Assembly (NCBI GenBank): GCA_004168015.1
Contig: SEYW01000006.1
Coordinates: 127,425-191,424, forward strand
DNA length: 64,000 bases
Direction: 5' to 3'
Source: Methylolobus aquaticus
GTDB lineage: Bacteria > Pseudomonadota > Gammaproteobacteria > Methylococcales > Methylococcaceae
Below, one piece after another: positions 13,090 through 22,726 of this stretch (the first letter of the stretch is position 1; each line of letters begins with the position of its first letter). The notes under the pieces were generated by a model. It ran no database searches. It worked only from the letters and a program-made list of their open reading frames with translations, and had not been told where the DNA came from. Both the position numbers and the translations under genes were made by a program.

Positions 13090-14160
13090 CTAGAGATCCA
13101 GTCCCAGCGGATTGTCCGGATCGACGTTCGGCATGAAGGGAACGCGGCGGTTCTTGTCGGTCACCTGGTAGATGCGGCCCAGCCAGTTATTAAACAGCGC
13201 GCCGGCGGAGTCCCGCCAGGTGTTGTCGAGATGGGACACGACATAGGCTTCGGGAAATTCGGGGATCGGCCGACCCACGCGTTTTGCGCTGCGCAGGTGC
13301 TGGCCGTATTCGTTCAGAACCCCGGCGACCTCGAGATTGAAGTAGTGCTCGGGAAACGGGGGATAATCTTCCCGTTCTCCCTGTACATAGCGCGCAATCT
13401 CGCGCTTGTATTCCTTCAGCAGGCTGATCGTGTCGTACTCCGGGTGACCCTGGAAAAACACGACACGAAACAGGTCCGGACTCACCGCCAGGTGAACCCC
13501 CGCTTCCTCGCTCTCGACCAGCACCTTGAGACCAGCGCTTTCCATATCCTCGCGAAAAATCTCGTTGAACCGGGAGTGTGGCACGTCGAAACGGGTATTG
13601 ATGTTGGAAACTAACGGATGGCGGCGTTCCACCACTCGGTGGGAATAGACGCCCCAGCGCTTTCCTCCCAAATGCGTCCGCTGGATTCCGTAACAGTACT
13701 GAAACAGCGCATGCGTCGCGAGACATGAGCACAGAATCGATGTCACATTCTCCCGCGCCCAGTCGAATACTTCGGTCAGGGGCTCCCAGAATGTCTCCTC
13801 GGGCAAGCTCGGCTGAGACACGTTGGCGCCGCTGACGATCAAGCCGTCGAGGCCTTCGTCGCGGAGTTGCTCGAAGGTCTCGTAATGCCGCGCGATGTGC
13901 TCCCGGGCCGCCTCACCGCGCGGGAGTCCCTCGATCGTGAACGGATGCATGTGAAACTGGACGATCGGGTTCGCAGCCCCGACCAGTCGGAAGAACTGGC
14001 GCTCGGTTGCTTCCAGCGCGGCATCAGGCATCATGTTCAGCAACCCGATATGCATCTCCCGGATGTCCTGATGCTCCGCCACATCAACGGAGAGCACGGG
14101 CTGCCCCTCGTCGATAAGACGCTGAAACGTAGGCAGCGCAGTGTGGGCAACCAAAGGCAT
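13090..14160 (-). CDS. metA: Homoserine O-acyltransferase, MetA family
   Basis: A 356-aa enzyme of the MetA (class I glutamine-amidotransferase-like) family, which acylates homoserine in methionine synthesis. The acyl-enzyme Cys is probably C136 in CSCLATHALF, aligned with ICWGAQAAL of E. coli; the His is in FQGHPEYD, with a Glu shortly after it. The N-terminal IGLLNMMPDAALEATERQF is diagnostic. It is about 47 residues longer than E. coli MetA. Whether succinyl-CoA or acetyl-CoA is used cannot be read off safely, since the family contains both. It follows the P-loop gene by 38 bases in the same direction. Confidence 0.9.
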   Translation of the reverse strand: MPLVAHTALPTFQRLIDEGQPVLSVDVAEHQDIREMHIGLLNMMPDAALEATERQFFRLVGAANPIVQFHMHPFTIEGLPRGEAAREHIARHYETFEQLRDEGLDGLIVSGANVSQPSLPEETFWEPLTEVFDWARENVTSILCSCLATHALFQYCYGIQRTHLGGKRWGVYSHRVVERRHPLVSNINTRFDVPHSRFNEIFREDMESAGLKVLVESEEAGVHLAVSPDLFRVVFFQGHPEYDTISLLKEYKREIARYVQGEREDYPPFPEHYFNLEVAGVLNEYGQHLRSAKRVGRPIPEFPEAYVVSHLDNTWRDSAGALFNNWLGRIYQVTDKNRRVPFMPNVDPDNPLGLDL

Positions 14161-14198
14161 GGGGTCAGGATCCTCCGCAAGGGCTCAGGCCCGTCACA

Positions 14199-15038
14199 CT
14201 AGCGACCCAGAGCGGCCGCGATCAGTTCCAAAAAATCGCTCTCGTCGCGAACCTGCGCGGCATCGGCCACATCCAGCGTGTAGCCGTAGCGATCGGCGAT
14301 GGCCTGGTACCGCGGCAGTCGGGCGTGGAAAAGTCGCGGAAACACCCAGGTCACGAAGTCGTCCGGAGGAATCTCGTCGACGCTGCCATAGCCCCGCTCA
14401 GCCACGAAAACCGGCAGTTCCTGGTCGAGGAATTCGGGCCGGTAGTACAAGGGCTTGGGATCCAGGCGGGCGCGTTCGATCAGCACCTGCTCCAGTTCAG
14501 GGGTGGTCCGGAGGTACACGATGAGCGTATTCTCGGCCAGCAGTGCCAGCGTCTCGGGATCGTCGAGCTCACAGACACTCCCACCGGCATCGTTGATGAA
14601 ATGCTGATAGCCATAAATCTCCCGCGCCTTTTCACGGAACGCCGGCACGTCCCGCATCGCCATGATCTCGGCCTGACGGTGCAGGGCCTGGCGTCGCTTG
14701 AATTCAACCAGCGACAGTCCTCCGGCTGCCGGATTCCCAAGTTTGCCGAGAAACGTGGAAATTGGCGCCAGATTCCCGACAGTGATGTTGCTGCCAATGT
14801 AGATCGAGTCGGACAGCAGTAAATCCCGGAGGAAGGGCACGTCCATCGCCCGTCGCTTGATGTTGTCCAGGATTGGCTCTTCCAGATATTTGGTGCCGAT
14901 CCGGTAATCGCCTGAGTAGTGAAACCAGCGATCCTTGGGCAATTTGTCGGCCAGCGTGGTCTTGCCCACGCCGGACATACCGAGCAGCGTGATCGCTTTG
15001 CGCTCACAATCCAGGAATTCCCGTGGGGTCATGCGCAT
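14199..15038 (-). CDS. P-loop NTPase, kinase-like, unassigned function, linked to metA
   Basis: A 279-aa protein with a Walker A GMSGVGKTTLAD near residues 20-31. The short-chain kinase feel continues in WFHYSGDYRIGTKYLEE. A central LHRQAEIMAMRD and GYQHFINDAGGSVCELDD segment is followed by LIVYLRTTPELEQVLIERAR, which resembles the region after the core of nucleoside or shikimate kinase-like folds. No canonical LID arginine cluster was recognised. It sits between the globin gene and metA on one strand with short gaps, so probably in one transcript. I do not know a named function; substrate and reaction are open. Confidence 0.65.
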   Translation of the reverse strand: MRMTPREFLDCERKAITLLGMSGVGKTTLADKLPKDRWFHYSGDYRIGTKYLEEPILDNIKRRAMDVPFLRDLLLSDSIYIGSNITVGNLAPISTFLGKLGNPAAGGLSLVEFKRRQALHRQAEIMAMRDVPAFREKAREIYGYQHFINDAGGSVCELDDPETLALLAENTLIVYLRTTPELEQVLIERARLDPKPLYYRPEFLDQELPVFVAERGYGSVDEIPPDDFVTWVFPRLFHARLPRYQAIADRYGYTLDVADAAQVRDESDFLELIAAALGR

Positions 15039-15053
15039 CGTCTGAAATCTGCC

Positions 15054-15473
15054 TCAGGGCCCTTGGACCGTGGGTTCATCGGGGGTGTTGATCATGTGGT
15101 AAGCGGTACGCGCCAGCGCTTCGAACAGGCGCTGTTTGAGGACCGGATCGACATCGGTCTCATCCAGCGCCCGGCCCATGCACTGCAACCACTGATCGGC
15201 TTCCGCAGGGCCGATCGCAAACGGGAAATGGCGCATGCGCAACCGCGGATGGCCGAATTCCTCGATATAGAGATTGGGGCCGCCTAGCCACCCTGACAAA
15301 AACTTGAACAGCTTGTCCCTGGATCCGGAGAGGTCCGCCGGGTGCATCGCCCGAATCGGCGCCGCCGCGGGCAGCGCGTCCATGTAGCCGTAGAACCGCT
15401 CGACGACATCGCGCAGTACAGCTTCACCGCCCAGCAGCGCGTAAGGGCTGGGTGCAGGGGTTCCGTTCATCAT
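15054..15473 (-). CDS. Truncated hemoglobin, group II (GlbO-like)
   Basis: A 139-aa globin. The conserved signatures are RFYGYMDALP (B helix with the YM pair), LFKFLSGWLGGP, the proximal-histidine segment GHPRLRMRHFPFAIG, and DQWLQCM with the group II Trp in helix G. The start is one of two consecutive ATG codons (15473 or 15470); the frame is open further upstream, but that part has no globin similarity. Group II truncated globins bind O2 or other diatomic ligands and are implicated in oxygen or NO handling. It precedes the P-loop gene and metA by 15 bases, so co-transcription is likely. Confidence 0.9.
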   Translation of the reverse strand: MMNGTPAPSPYALLGGEAVLRDVVERFYGYMDALPAAAPIRAMHPADLSGSRDKLFKFLSGWLGGPNLYIEEFGHPRLRMRHFPFAIGPAEADQWLQCMGRALDETDVDPVLKQRLFEALARTAYHMINTPDEPTVQGP

Positions 15474-15898
15474 CTCGGCCAGTGGTTCGTCCAGCGCGTA
15501 TTTTATCGCACGCGGGCCGCTCGGGCGCGCCCGGAAAAGCCGAGCGTGCACCTGTCGGGGTGACCCACTCTCGTCACGGTGTAACCGTTCACACCCCCTC
15601 GGAGCGGTAACGGGAGAGGGACCGGGGAGACGGGACCGTCTGCGGGACGGACCCCGCAGCCGAGCCGACAGGGACGTCTTCACCGCGTGTCTCGTCTCCC
15701 CGGCCCCTCCCCCAACAGGATGGGTGTGAACGCTTACGCCACGGTACGTGATTGCCGCTGGCAATCCCGCCTGACACAATAAGGAACCACGCGCCGTATC
15801 CCTTGCGACCCGCGAAGTCGGTGCCCTGCCGCGGATTCGTCCGCGCCCTCCAACCCGATACGGCGATCCGGAACTTCCCAACCTGCCTGTTCGTGTTC
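15474..15898. other. Intergenic region between the globin and mfd genes
   Basis: A 425-base gap with no supported gene. The globin and mfd genes are divergent, so both promoters should lie here. Its centre is occupied by the palindromic element at 15577-15740. The frame open upstream of mfd (15752-15898) has no similarity to Mfd and is treated as non-coding. Confidence 0.5.
15577..15740. repeat. Large imperfect palindromic repeat element (MITE/REP-like)
   Basis: The outer arms GGTGTAACCGTTCACACCC (from about 15578) and 15722-15740 are inverted copies with 17 of 19 positions matching. Inner arms at 15612-15636 and 15689-15713 match in 22 of 25 positions. The centre holds a further small hairpin (CTGCGGG / CCCGCAG, near 15640-15659). 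The whole would fold as one long stem in RNA or a cruciform in DNA. A related sequence lies near 46560. It has no coding capacity. It looks like a dispersed non-autonomous repeat, but copy number cannot be judged from one window. Confidence 0.65.
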
Positions 15899-18800
15899 AT
15901 GTCCGACGACCCGACGTCTCCCTCCTCAGCATCGCCACTGGCCCCTCCCCTGCCAACCCGACAGCGGCGCTCGCTGACCTGGAGCGGCCTGCACGGCTGC
16001 GCGGACGCGCTCGCCCTCGCCGCGGCCGTCGCACACAGCGAGGAACTCCTGTTATTGGTGACGACCGACACGCAGACTGCGCTTCGGCTGGAACACGAGA
16101 TCGCTTTCTTCGCCGGCCCGAAGTGCACCATCCTGCCGTTCCCTGACTGGGAAACGCTGCCCTACGATGTGTTCTCGCCGCTGCCGGAGATCGTGTCACA
16201 GCGTCTGAAGACCCTGGCCGAACTCGGCGACCATCGCAAGGGAATACTGATCACGTCCGCCGGCACCTTGATGCAACGGCTGGCGCCCCGCAATCACATC
16301 GTCGGCAAGACGTTTGCGATCAAGCCCGGTAGCCGGATCGATCTGGCGGAGATTCGTCAGCGCCTGGAGAGTGTGGGCTATCAATGCGTGTCACAGGTGC
16401 TCCAGCACGGCGATTTCGCCGTACGCGGCTCCATCCTCGACCTGTTTCCGATGGGCAGCCACCACCCCTATCGGATCGAACTGTTCGACGACACCGTGGA
16501 ATCGATCCGCACCTTCGATACGGAGACTCAGCGATCCATCGAACGCGTGCCGGCGATCAATCTGTTTCCGGCGCGGGAGTTTCCATTCGACGACGCGGCC
16601 ATCAAGCACTTCCGACGCCAGTTCCGGGAACGCTTTCCGGAGGCTGCGCACCACAGCGACATCTACCAGGATGTCACCAAAGGCCTGGCACCCGGGGGCA
16701 TAGAGTATTACCTGCCGTTGTTCGTCGAACAGACCGAGACGCTGTTCCATTACCTGCCGCCAGGCACCACGATCGTACTGCATGGTGACGTCGCCGGCGC
16801 TGCCGCCGCCTTTCACGAAGAAGCGACCGAACGCCACCGTCAGCGCGAAGGTCATCTCGATCGCCCTCCGCTACTGCCTGAGCAGCTCTTTCTCGATGCT
16901 GCCGAACTCGATGCGCGCATTGCGCGCTTCAGGCAAATCGGGATCGATCCCGCGAACGGGTCGACGCCGACTAGTGACACGGTTGCATTCGATACGCCCC
17001 CGCTGCCGGTCGTCGCTCTCGATGCCAAGTCGGGGGAAGCCGCTGCCGGTTTGAAGGCCTTTCTGGAACAGCTGTCGGGCCGTGTTCTGTTCGTTGCGGA
17101 AACGGCCGGTCATCGCGAAGCGCTGCGGGAGACGCTTGCGAAGCATGCGCTGCGCCCACGACTGTTCGATGGTTGGGGAGCGTTCCACGCCGCGGACGCG
17201 CCGCTCGGTCTCGTCATAGCACCCGTAGAGCACGGGCTCTGGTGCCGGAGCCAGGGGCTGGCCGTCATCACCGAGACGCAACTCAGCGGTGAGCGGGCCC
17301 AGCAGCGACGGCGCCGCCGACGCAGCAGCGAGCGCACCTTCGACCAGTTGCTGCGCGATCTCGAGGATCTCGAGATCGGCGGACCGGTGGTCCACCAGGA
17401 TTATGGTGTCGGACGCTATCAAGGGCTGCAGCGGCTGACCGTCGGCGGCATCGACGGGGAATTCCTGACGCTGGAATATGCCAATCAGGAAAAGGTCTAC
17501 GTACCGGTCGCATCGCTGCACCTGATCGGACGCTATAGCGGCGCCGCACCCGAAAGCGCACCGCTCCACAAGCTGGGCGGCGACCAGTGGCAGAAGGCCA
17601 AACGGCGCGCACTGGAGCGCGCCAAGGACGTGGCCGCCGAGTTGCTGGACATTTACGCCCGGCGCGCCGCCAAGGCGGGCCGCGGGTGCACCTTGGCGGC
17701 CGACGAATACGCAGCCTTCGCCGCGGGCTTTCCGTTCGAAGAGACGCCGGACCAAGAACAGGCCATCCAGGACGTCTTGCGCGGCATGTGCTCCGCGGAG
17801 CCGATGGATCGGGTCATCTGCGGCGATGTGGGCTTCGGCAAAACCGAGGTCGCGATGCGCGCCGCCTTCGTCGCCGCGCAAAACGGGCTGCAGACAGCCG
17901 TGCTGGTGCCGACGACCCTGCTCGCTCAGCAGCATTTCCAGAATTTCCGCGACCGCTTTGCCGATACTCCGGTGCGGGTCGAATTGCTATCGCGCTTCGT
18001 TGGGCGCAAGCAGCAGCAGGAGACGATCGACGCCGTGAAGGACGGCAAGGTGGACATTCTGATCGGCACCCACAAGCTGATGCAGAAGGGCATCGAATTC
18101 AAGCAGCTCGGCCTCGCCATCATCGACGAGGAGCATCGTTTCGGGGTTGCGCACAAGGAGCACTTCAAGAAACTCCGAACGGAACTCGATTTCCTGACGC
18201 TGACCGCGACACCAATCCCGCGCACTTTAAACATGGCGTTGTCGGGACTTCGGGACATTTCGATCATCGCGACCCCGCCGCCGAACCGGCATGCGATCAA
18301 GACCTTCGTCAGCGAATGGGAGGACGCGCTGGTCCAGGAAGCTATCCTGCGCGAGATCAAGCGCGGGGGTCAGGTCTACTTCCTGCACAACAAGATCGAA
18401 ACGATGGAAAAGACCGCGGCCCGGCTGGAAGCGCTGGTACCGGCCATTCGCCTGCGCATCGCCCACGGCCAGATGCCGGAGCGCGAACTCGAAAAAATCA
18501 TGCTGGACTTCTATCACCAGCGCTTCAACGTGCTGATGTGCACGACCATCATCGAGAGCGGCATCGACGTACCTTCCGCCAACACGATCATCATCGATCG
18601 GGCGGACCTGCTTGGGCTGGCCCAGCTGCACCAGTTGCGCGGCCGCGTCGGCCGCTCGCATCACCGGGCTTACGCCTATCTGATCACGCCGCCGAAAAGT
18701 GCCATCACCGCAGATGCGCTGAAGCGCCTCGAAGCAATCGAAGCCTCGGGCGAGCTCGGCGCGGGCTTCGTACTGTCAACCCACGACCTTGAGATCCGCG

Positions 18801-19375
18801 GCGCCGGCGAACTGCTCGGCGACGAGCAAAGCGGGCAGATTCAGGAAATCGGCTTCGGACTGTACACCGAGCTGCTGGAACGCGCGGTGGCCGCGTTGAA
18901 GTCGGGCAAGCAGCCGGAACTCGAACTTTCGCACGAGGCCGGTCCCGAGATCGATTTGCAGAGCCCCGCCCTGATCCCGGACGACTATCTGCCTGATGTC
19001 CATAATCGGCTGGTGTTGTACAAGCGGATCGCAGGCGCCGGCAGCGCCGGGGAACTGCGCGATCTGCAGATCGAGATGATCGACCGCTTCGGACTCCTTC
19101 CGCCTGCCGCGAAGACACTGTTCAGCGTCGCCGAATTGAAGCTCCGCGCGCGGGAGCTGGGTATACAGAAGATCGAGGTTGGCGCGACCGGGGGTCGCAT
19201 TCTGTTTGCGCCGAATCCGAATATTGACCCGGTCAAGATCATTCTGTTGATCCAGCAACCGGCCGGCAAGTACCGGCTCGATGGCCCCGACAAACTCCGG
19301 TTCAATCAGAGCTTCGAAGGCCCGGAGGAAAAGGCCGCCTACCTCGAAGAACTGCTTGCCAAACTCGCTGCCTGA
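15899..19375 (+). CDS. mfd: Transcription-repair coupling factor Mfd
   Basis: A 1158-aa SF2 translocase (E. coli 1148 aa) that removes stalled RNA polymerase and recruits UvrA. The ATG at 15899 is chosen because homology to Mfd begins shortly after it. Order: UvrB-like N-terminal domains (WETLPYDVFSP, LPFPDWE), the RNA-polymerase-interacting domain (GGPVVHQDYGVGRYQGL, near residue 495), helicase motif I GDVGFGKTEVAMRAA (near 642), motif II IIDEEHRFGV, TATPIPRTLNMA, SGIDVPSANT, QLRGRVGRS and the C-terminal TRCF domain. It is intact. The gene is followed by the 4.5S RNA gene. Confidence 0.97.
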   Translation: MSDDPTSPSSASPLAPPLPTRQRRSLTWSGLHGCADALALAAAVAHSEELLLLVTTDTQTALRLEHEIAFFAGPKCTILPFPDWETLPYDVFSPLPEIVSQRLKTLAELGDHRKGILITSAGTLMQRLAPRNHIVGKTFAIKPGSRIDLAEIRQRLESVGYQCVSQVLQHGDFAVRGSILDLFPMGSHHPYRIELFDDTVESIRTFDTETQRSIERVPAINLFPAREFPFDDAAIKHFRRQFRERFPEAAHHSDIYQDVTKGLAPGGIEYYLPLFVEQTETLFHYLPPGTTIVLHGDVAGAAAAFHEEATERHRQREGHLDRPPLLPEQLFLDAAELDARIARFRQIGIDPANGSTPTSDTVAFDTPPLPVVALDAKSGEAAAGLKAFLEQLSGRVLFVAETAGHREALRETLAKHALRPRLFDGWGAFHAADAPLGLVIAPVEHGLWCRSQGLAVITETQLSGERAQQRRRRRRSSERTFDQLLRDLEDLEIGGPVVHQDYGVGRYQGLQRLTVGGIDGEFLTLEYANQEKVYVPVASLHLIGRYSGAAPESAPLHKLGGDQWQKAKRRALERAKDVAAELLDIYARRAAKAGRGCTLAADEYAAFAAGFPFEETPDQEQAIQDVLRGMCSAEPMDRVICGDVGFGKTEVAMRAAFVAAQNGLQTAVLVPTTLLAQQHFQNFRDRFADTPVRVELLSRFVGRKQQQETIDAVKDGKVDILIGTHKLMQKGIEFKQLGLAIIDEEHRFGVAHKEHFKKLRTELDFLTLTATPIPRTLNMALSGLRDISIIATPPPNRHAIKTFVSEWEDALVQEAILREIKRGGQVYFLHNKIETMEKTAARLEALVPAIRLRIAHGQMPERELEKIMLDFYHQRFNVLMCTTIIESGIDVPSANTIIIDRADLLGLAQLHQLRGRVGRSHHRAYAYLITPPKSAITADALKRLEAIEASGELGAGFVLSTHDLEIRGAGELLGDEQSGQIQEIGFGLYTELLERAVAALKSGKQPELELSHEAGPEIDLQSPALIPDDYLPDVHNRLVLYKRIAGAGSAGELRDLQIEMIDRFGLLPPAAKTLFSVAELKLRARELGIQKIEVGATGGRILFAPNPNIDPVKIILLIQQPAGKYRLDGPDKLRFNQSFEGPEEKAAYLEELLAKLAA

Positions 19376-19484
19376 CCGGATGCGCATGTCATCCACTGCC
19401 GCCCCTCTTGTAACGGTCTCCGGCGTAAGACATAATGGTCGTCCTTTGCAAGGGCGCTCGATTCGGATGCCCTCGACAACGAAT

Positions 19485-19583
<99 letters not shown>

Positions 19584-19624
19584 CCCTCTCGCCGCCCTCT
19601 CCGTCCGCTGGTCGATCGCCGCCT

Positions 19625-21271
19625 ATGGCTTATCTAGCCCTCGCGCGCAAGTGGCGTCCGCGAAACTTCGACGAAGTCGTCGGGCAAGAGCACGTCATCA
19701 AGGCGCTGAAGCACGCGCTGCAATTCGACCGAACCCATCACGCCTACCTGTTCGCCGGTACCCGCGGCGTCGGCAAGACCACGATTGCGCGGATTCTGGC
19801 CAAGGCGCTGAACTGTCAGGCCCGCGACGGCTATAACCCGTGCGGATCCTGTGCCACCTGTCAGGAACTCGACGGCGGCCGTTTCGTCGATCTGATCGAG
19901 GTCGACGCCGCATCGCGCACCAAGGTGGAGGACACGCGCGACCTGCTGGAGAACGTCCAGTACGCCCCGAGCTACGGCCGCTACAAGGTCTATCTGATCG
20001 ACGAAGTGCACATGCTGTCGGCGCATAGCTTCAACGCCCTGTTGAAGACCCTGGAGGAGCCGCCCCCCCATGTGCAATTCCTGCTGGCCACGACCGACCC
20101 GCAACGAATCCCGGTCACGGTCCTGTCGCGGTGCCTCCAGTTCAACCTGAAGCATCTCAGCGCCGAGCAGATCCGCAGCCAGCTAGAGCACATCGCGCAA
20201 CAGGAGCACATAGCCCACGACGCCAGCGCGTTGCGCGCCCTGTCGCGAGCCGCCGCCGGCAGCATGCGGGATGCACTCAGCCTGATGGATCAGGCGATCG
20301 TCCATGGCGGCGGCAGTTTGCGGGAGGCCGAGCTGAGTTCGATGCTCGGTACCGTTGCCCGAGAACCCGTATTCGGCTTGCTGACGGCCATCGCTGCGCA
20401 GGACGCTGTGGCCGTGCTGCAGCTGACCGCCGAGATTGCGCAGTACACACCTGATTTCACCGACGTACTGCAGCATCTTCTGGCGATCCTTCATCATGCC
20501 GCACTCGCGCAGTGGGCACCCGACATCCTGAAACGTGACGAGGACGCAGACCGCATCAAGGCCCTTGCCGAACAACTCAGTGCCGAAGACCTCCAGCTGT
20601 TCTACCAGATCGCTCTGATCGGACAACGTGACCTGCCGCTGGCCACGGATCCCCAGAGCGGATTCGAGATGGTTCTGCTGCGGATGCTGGCGTTCCGCCC
20701 CACCGTAAGCTCGGTTCGAACCCCATCGCAAAGCGCGGCGCCAGTCCGGACGCCGGGGGCCAGTGCCTCTCCGCGCGCCAGGCATGAGCCGCCGGTCGCC
20801 CACGCGAATCCCGTTGTCGTCGATTCCGTCAGGCCGGTGCCTGCAGTGGCCGCTTCGCCCGCCTCACCGTTACGCGCCGCCCCAGGCTCACCCAACAGCG
20901 AATGGGCGGGTCTGATCGAAGCCACCGGGCTGGGTGGAATGGCGCGTGAACTCGCTAGCCACTGCCTGCTGCGGACGCTGACGCCCGAAGCCTGCCATCT
21001 GATTCTGGGCCGCCCTCAGGCGCATCTCCGAACACCCCAGGTCGAGAGCACGATCGAGGCAGCGCTGCGAAAACATCTGGCCACCCCGGTGAAGCTGACG
21101 ATCAGTGTCGAAGGCGAAGTTGATGACACCCCCGCCATTCAACAGCAGCGCGCGCGCGAGGAGCGACAGCGCCGGGCTGAACTGACGATCGAGCAGGACG
21201 ACAACGTGAAGGCCTTCAAAGAGTTGTTCGATGCCGAGATCGTATCGGGCTCGATCCGTCCTTTGGACTGA
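19625..21271 (+). CDS. dnaX: DNA polymerase III subunits tau/gamma (DnaX)
   Basis: A 548-aa clamp-loader ATPase. The start at ATG 19625 gives [21 protein letters not shown], the usual DnaX N-terminus. Walker A is GTRGVGKTT; the zinc-binding cysteines are in [10 protein letters not shown] plus the upstream C; Walker B is [11 protein letters not shown] and sensor I is [17 protein letters not shown] Pro/Ser-rich linker (about 355-420) precedes a C-terminal domain of the tau type. I did not see an A-rich slippery heptamer, so a programmed gamma product is not predicted. It is followed 16 bases later by ybaB. Confidence 0.96.
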   Translation: MAYLALARKWRPRNFDEVVGQEHVIKALKHALQFDRTHHAYLFAGTRGVGKTTIARILAKALNCQARDGYNPCGSCATCQELDGGRFVDLIEVDAASRTKVEDTRDLLENVQYAPSYGRYKVYLIDEVHMLSAHSFNALLKTLEEPPPHVQFLLATTDPQRIPVTVLSRCLQFNLKHLSAEQIRSQLEHIAQQEHIAHDASALRALSRAAAGSMRDALSLMDQAIVHGGGSLREAELSSMLGTVAREPVFGLLTAIAAQDAVAVLQLTAEIAQYTPDFTDVLQHLLAILHHAALAQWAPDILKRDEDADRIKALAEQLSAEDLQLFYQIALIGQRDLPLATDPQSGFEMVLLRMLAFRPTVSSVRTPSQSAAPVRTPGASASPRARHEPPVAHANPVVVDSVRPVPAVAASPASPLRAAPGSPNSEWAGLIEATGLGGMARELASHCLLRTLTPEACHLILGRPQAHLRTPQVESTIEAALRKHLATPVKLTISVEGEVDDTPAIQQQRAREERQRRAELTIEQDDNVKAFKELFDAEIVSGSIRPLD

Positions 21272-21287
21272 ACTGAGGAAAACGACC

Positions 21288-21611
21288 ATGAAGAATCCCT
21301 TGGGCGCCTTGATGCAGCAGGCGCAGAAAATGCAGGAAAACTTTCAGAAGGCCCAGGAAGAATTGGCCAATTCCGAGGTGCACGGCGAAGCCGGCGGCGG
21401 CTTGGTCAAAATCAACATGAACGGCAAGAAAGAGGTCCTGAGGGTCAGCATCGATGACAGTTTGCTGGCTAACGACCGGGACATGCTCGAAGACCTCGTC
21501 GCCGCGGCCGTGAACGATGCCGTCCGCCGTGTCAACAAACTCAAGCAGGAGAAGCTCTCCGGCCTGACCGGCGGCCTCGATCTGCCGGGGGATTTCAAGC
21601 TGCCCTTCTGA
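21288..21611 (+). CDS. ybaB: Nucleoid-associated protein YbaB/EbfC
   Basis: A 107-aa dimeric DNA-binding protein. The start at ATG 21288 gives [26 protein letters not shown], identical in style to E. coli YbaB. The N-terminal helix is followed by the beta sheet ([21 protein letters not shown]) and the C-terminal helix ([20 protein letters not shown]). The dnaX-ybaB-recR order is conserved across proteobacteria. Family function is nucleoid binding and gene regulation; a direct link to RecR is suspected from context only. Confidence 0.95.
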   Translation: MKNPLGALMQQAQKMQENFQKAQEELANSEVHGEAGGGLVKINMNGKKEVLRVSIDDSLLANDRDMLEDLVAAAVNDAVRRVNKLKQEKLSGLTGGLDLPGDFKLPF

Positions 21612-21717
21612 TGCGCCGCGGCACCCAACGCTCCCGCTTGCACCACTGCGCGGCGCCCTCCGCTGGCTGCCAAGCAGCGCGAGCCGAGCCTGTGGCGGCC
21701 ACAATCCCCGACCCAGC

Positions 21718-22314
21718 ATGAGAAAAAGCGGCGCTCTTGTCGAACTTGTCAACGCCCTCCGATGCCTGCCCGGCGTCGGTCCGAAGTCGGCACAGCGGAT
21801 GATGTTCCATCTGCTACAGCGGGACCGGGACGGTGCCGCGCGCCTTGCGACGGCACTGCAACATGCCCTGGGGCGAGTCTCGCAGTGCAGCGAATGCCGC
21901 ACCCTGACCGAATCGCCACTGTGCGACCTCTGCGCGAGCCCGACCCGCGACCGGACACTGCTGTGCGTCGTGGAAACCCCGGCCGACGTGTATGCCATCG
22001 ACGACGCAGCGAACTACGGAGGCCTGTTCTTCGTGCTAAACGGACGGCTGTCGCCGCTGGACGGCATCGGCCCGCAAGAACTACGCCTCGATCACCTGGA
22101 AAGCCGACTCCGCTCGGGCGAGGTGCGCGAAGTGATACTCGCGACGAACGCCACCGTTGAGGGCGAAGCGACCGCGCACTACGTCGCCGAAATGGCCCGC
22201 CATTTCGGTGTCCGGCCAAGCAGAATCGCCCACGGCGTGCCGTTCGGGGGCGAACTGGAATACGTTGACGTGAACACCTTGTCCCACGCCTTCAAGGGCC
22301 GACAGGAACTGTGA
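21718..22314 (+). CDS. recR: Recombination mediator RecR
   Basis: A 198-aa protein of the RecFOR pathway, which loads RecA on gapped DNA. The helix-hairpin-helix [20 protein letters not shown] is at the N-terminus, followed by the four-Cys zinc finger ([16 protein letters not shown], residues about 57-72) and the Toprim domain ([34 protein letters not shown]). The length matches E. coli RecR (201 aa). Its stop overlaps a GTG in the next frame, but the next gene most likely starts at the ATG at 22332. Confidence 0.96.
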   Translation: MRKSGALVELVNALRCLPGVGPKSAQRMMFHLLQRDRDGAARLATALQHALGRVSQCSECRTLTESPLCDLCASPTRDRTLLCVVETPADVYAIDDAANYGGLFFVLNGRLSPLDGIGPQELRLDHLESRLRSGEVREVILATNATVEGEATAHYVAEMARHFGVRPSRIAHGVPFGGELEYVDVNTLSHAFKGRQEL

Positions 22315-22331
22315 CCCCGGAGGACCAAACG

Positions 22332-22676
22332 ATGTCCGAGTGTTTGTTTTGCAAGATGGTTGCCGGGGAAATCGCACCCGACATTGTTTACGAGACGTCG
22401 GAGGTACTCGCGTTTCGCGACATCCATCCGCAGGCGCCGGTCCACATCCTCGTCATCCCGAAGCGCCATATCGCCACCCTGGATGATTTCCCGGACGATC
22501 AGCCGGCCCTGGCAGCGGAACTGCTAGCCGCAGCGCGCCGCGTTGCCGCGCAGTCAGGATTGGCGGAAAGCGGCTACCGCACCGTCATCAATTGTCGATC
22601 AGACGCCGGGCAGGCAGTCTATCATCTGCATCTGCACGTGCTCGGCGGCCGCCGACTGCACTGGCCGCCCGGCTGA
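22332..22676 (+). CDS. HIT family hydrolase (HinT-like)
   Basis: A 114-aa histidine-triad nucleotide-binding protein. The motif HLHLHVLGG (HxHxHxx) is near the C-terminus. CLFCKMVAGEIAPDIVYE at the N-terminus and HILVIPKRHI in the middle are typical of HinT-type purine nucleoside phosphoramidases. ATG 22332 is preferred over GTG 22311 because a good Shine-Dalgarno sequence (GGAGG, 22319-22323) precedes it. It is in line with recR and probably co-transcribed. The physiological substrate is unknown. Confidence 0.92.
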   Translation: MSECLFCKMVAGEIAPDIVYETSEVLAFRDIHPQAPVHILVIPKRHIATLDDFPDDQPALAAELLAAARRVAAQSGLAESGYRTVINCRSDAGQAVYHLHLHVLGGRRLHWPPG

Positions 22677-22726
22677 GCGCTCCCGCCGCACCAGCCTCCG
22701 AGCATGCCGCGAACACGGACCAGCGC

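Noticed and set aside
15752..15898. N-terminal extension of mfd
   Set aside because: The residues have no similarity to Mfd, and a proper start is at 15899.
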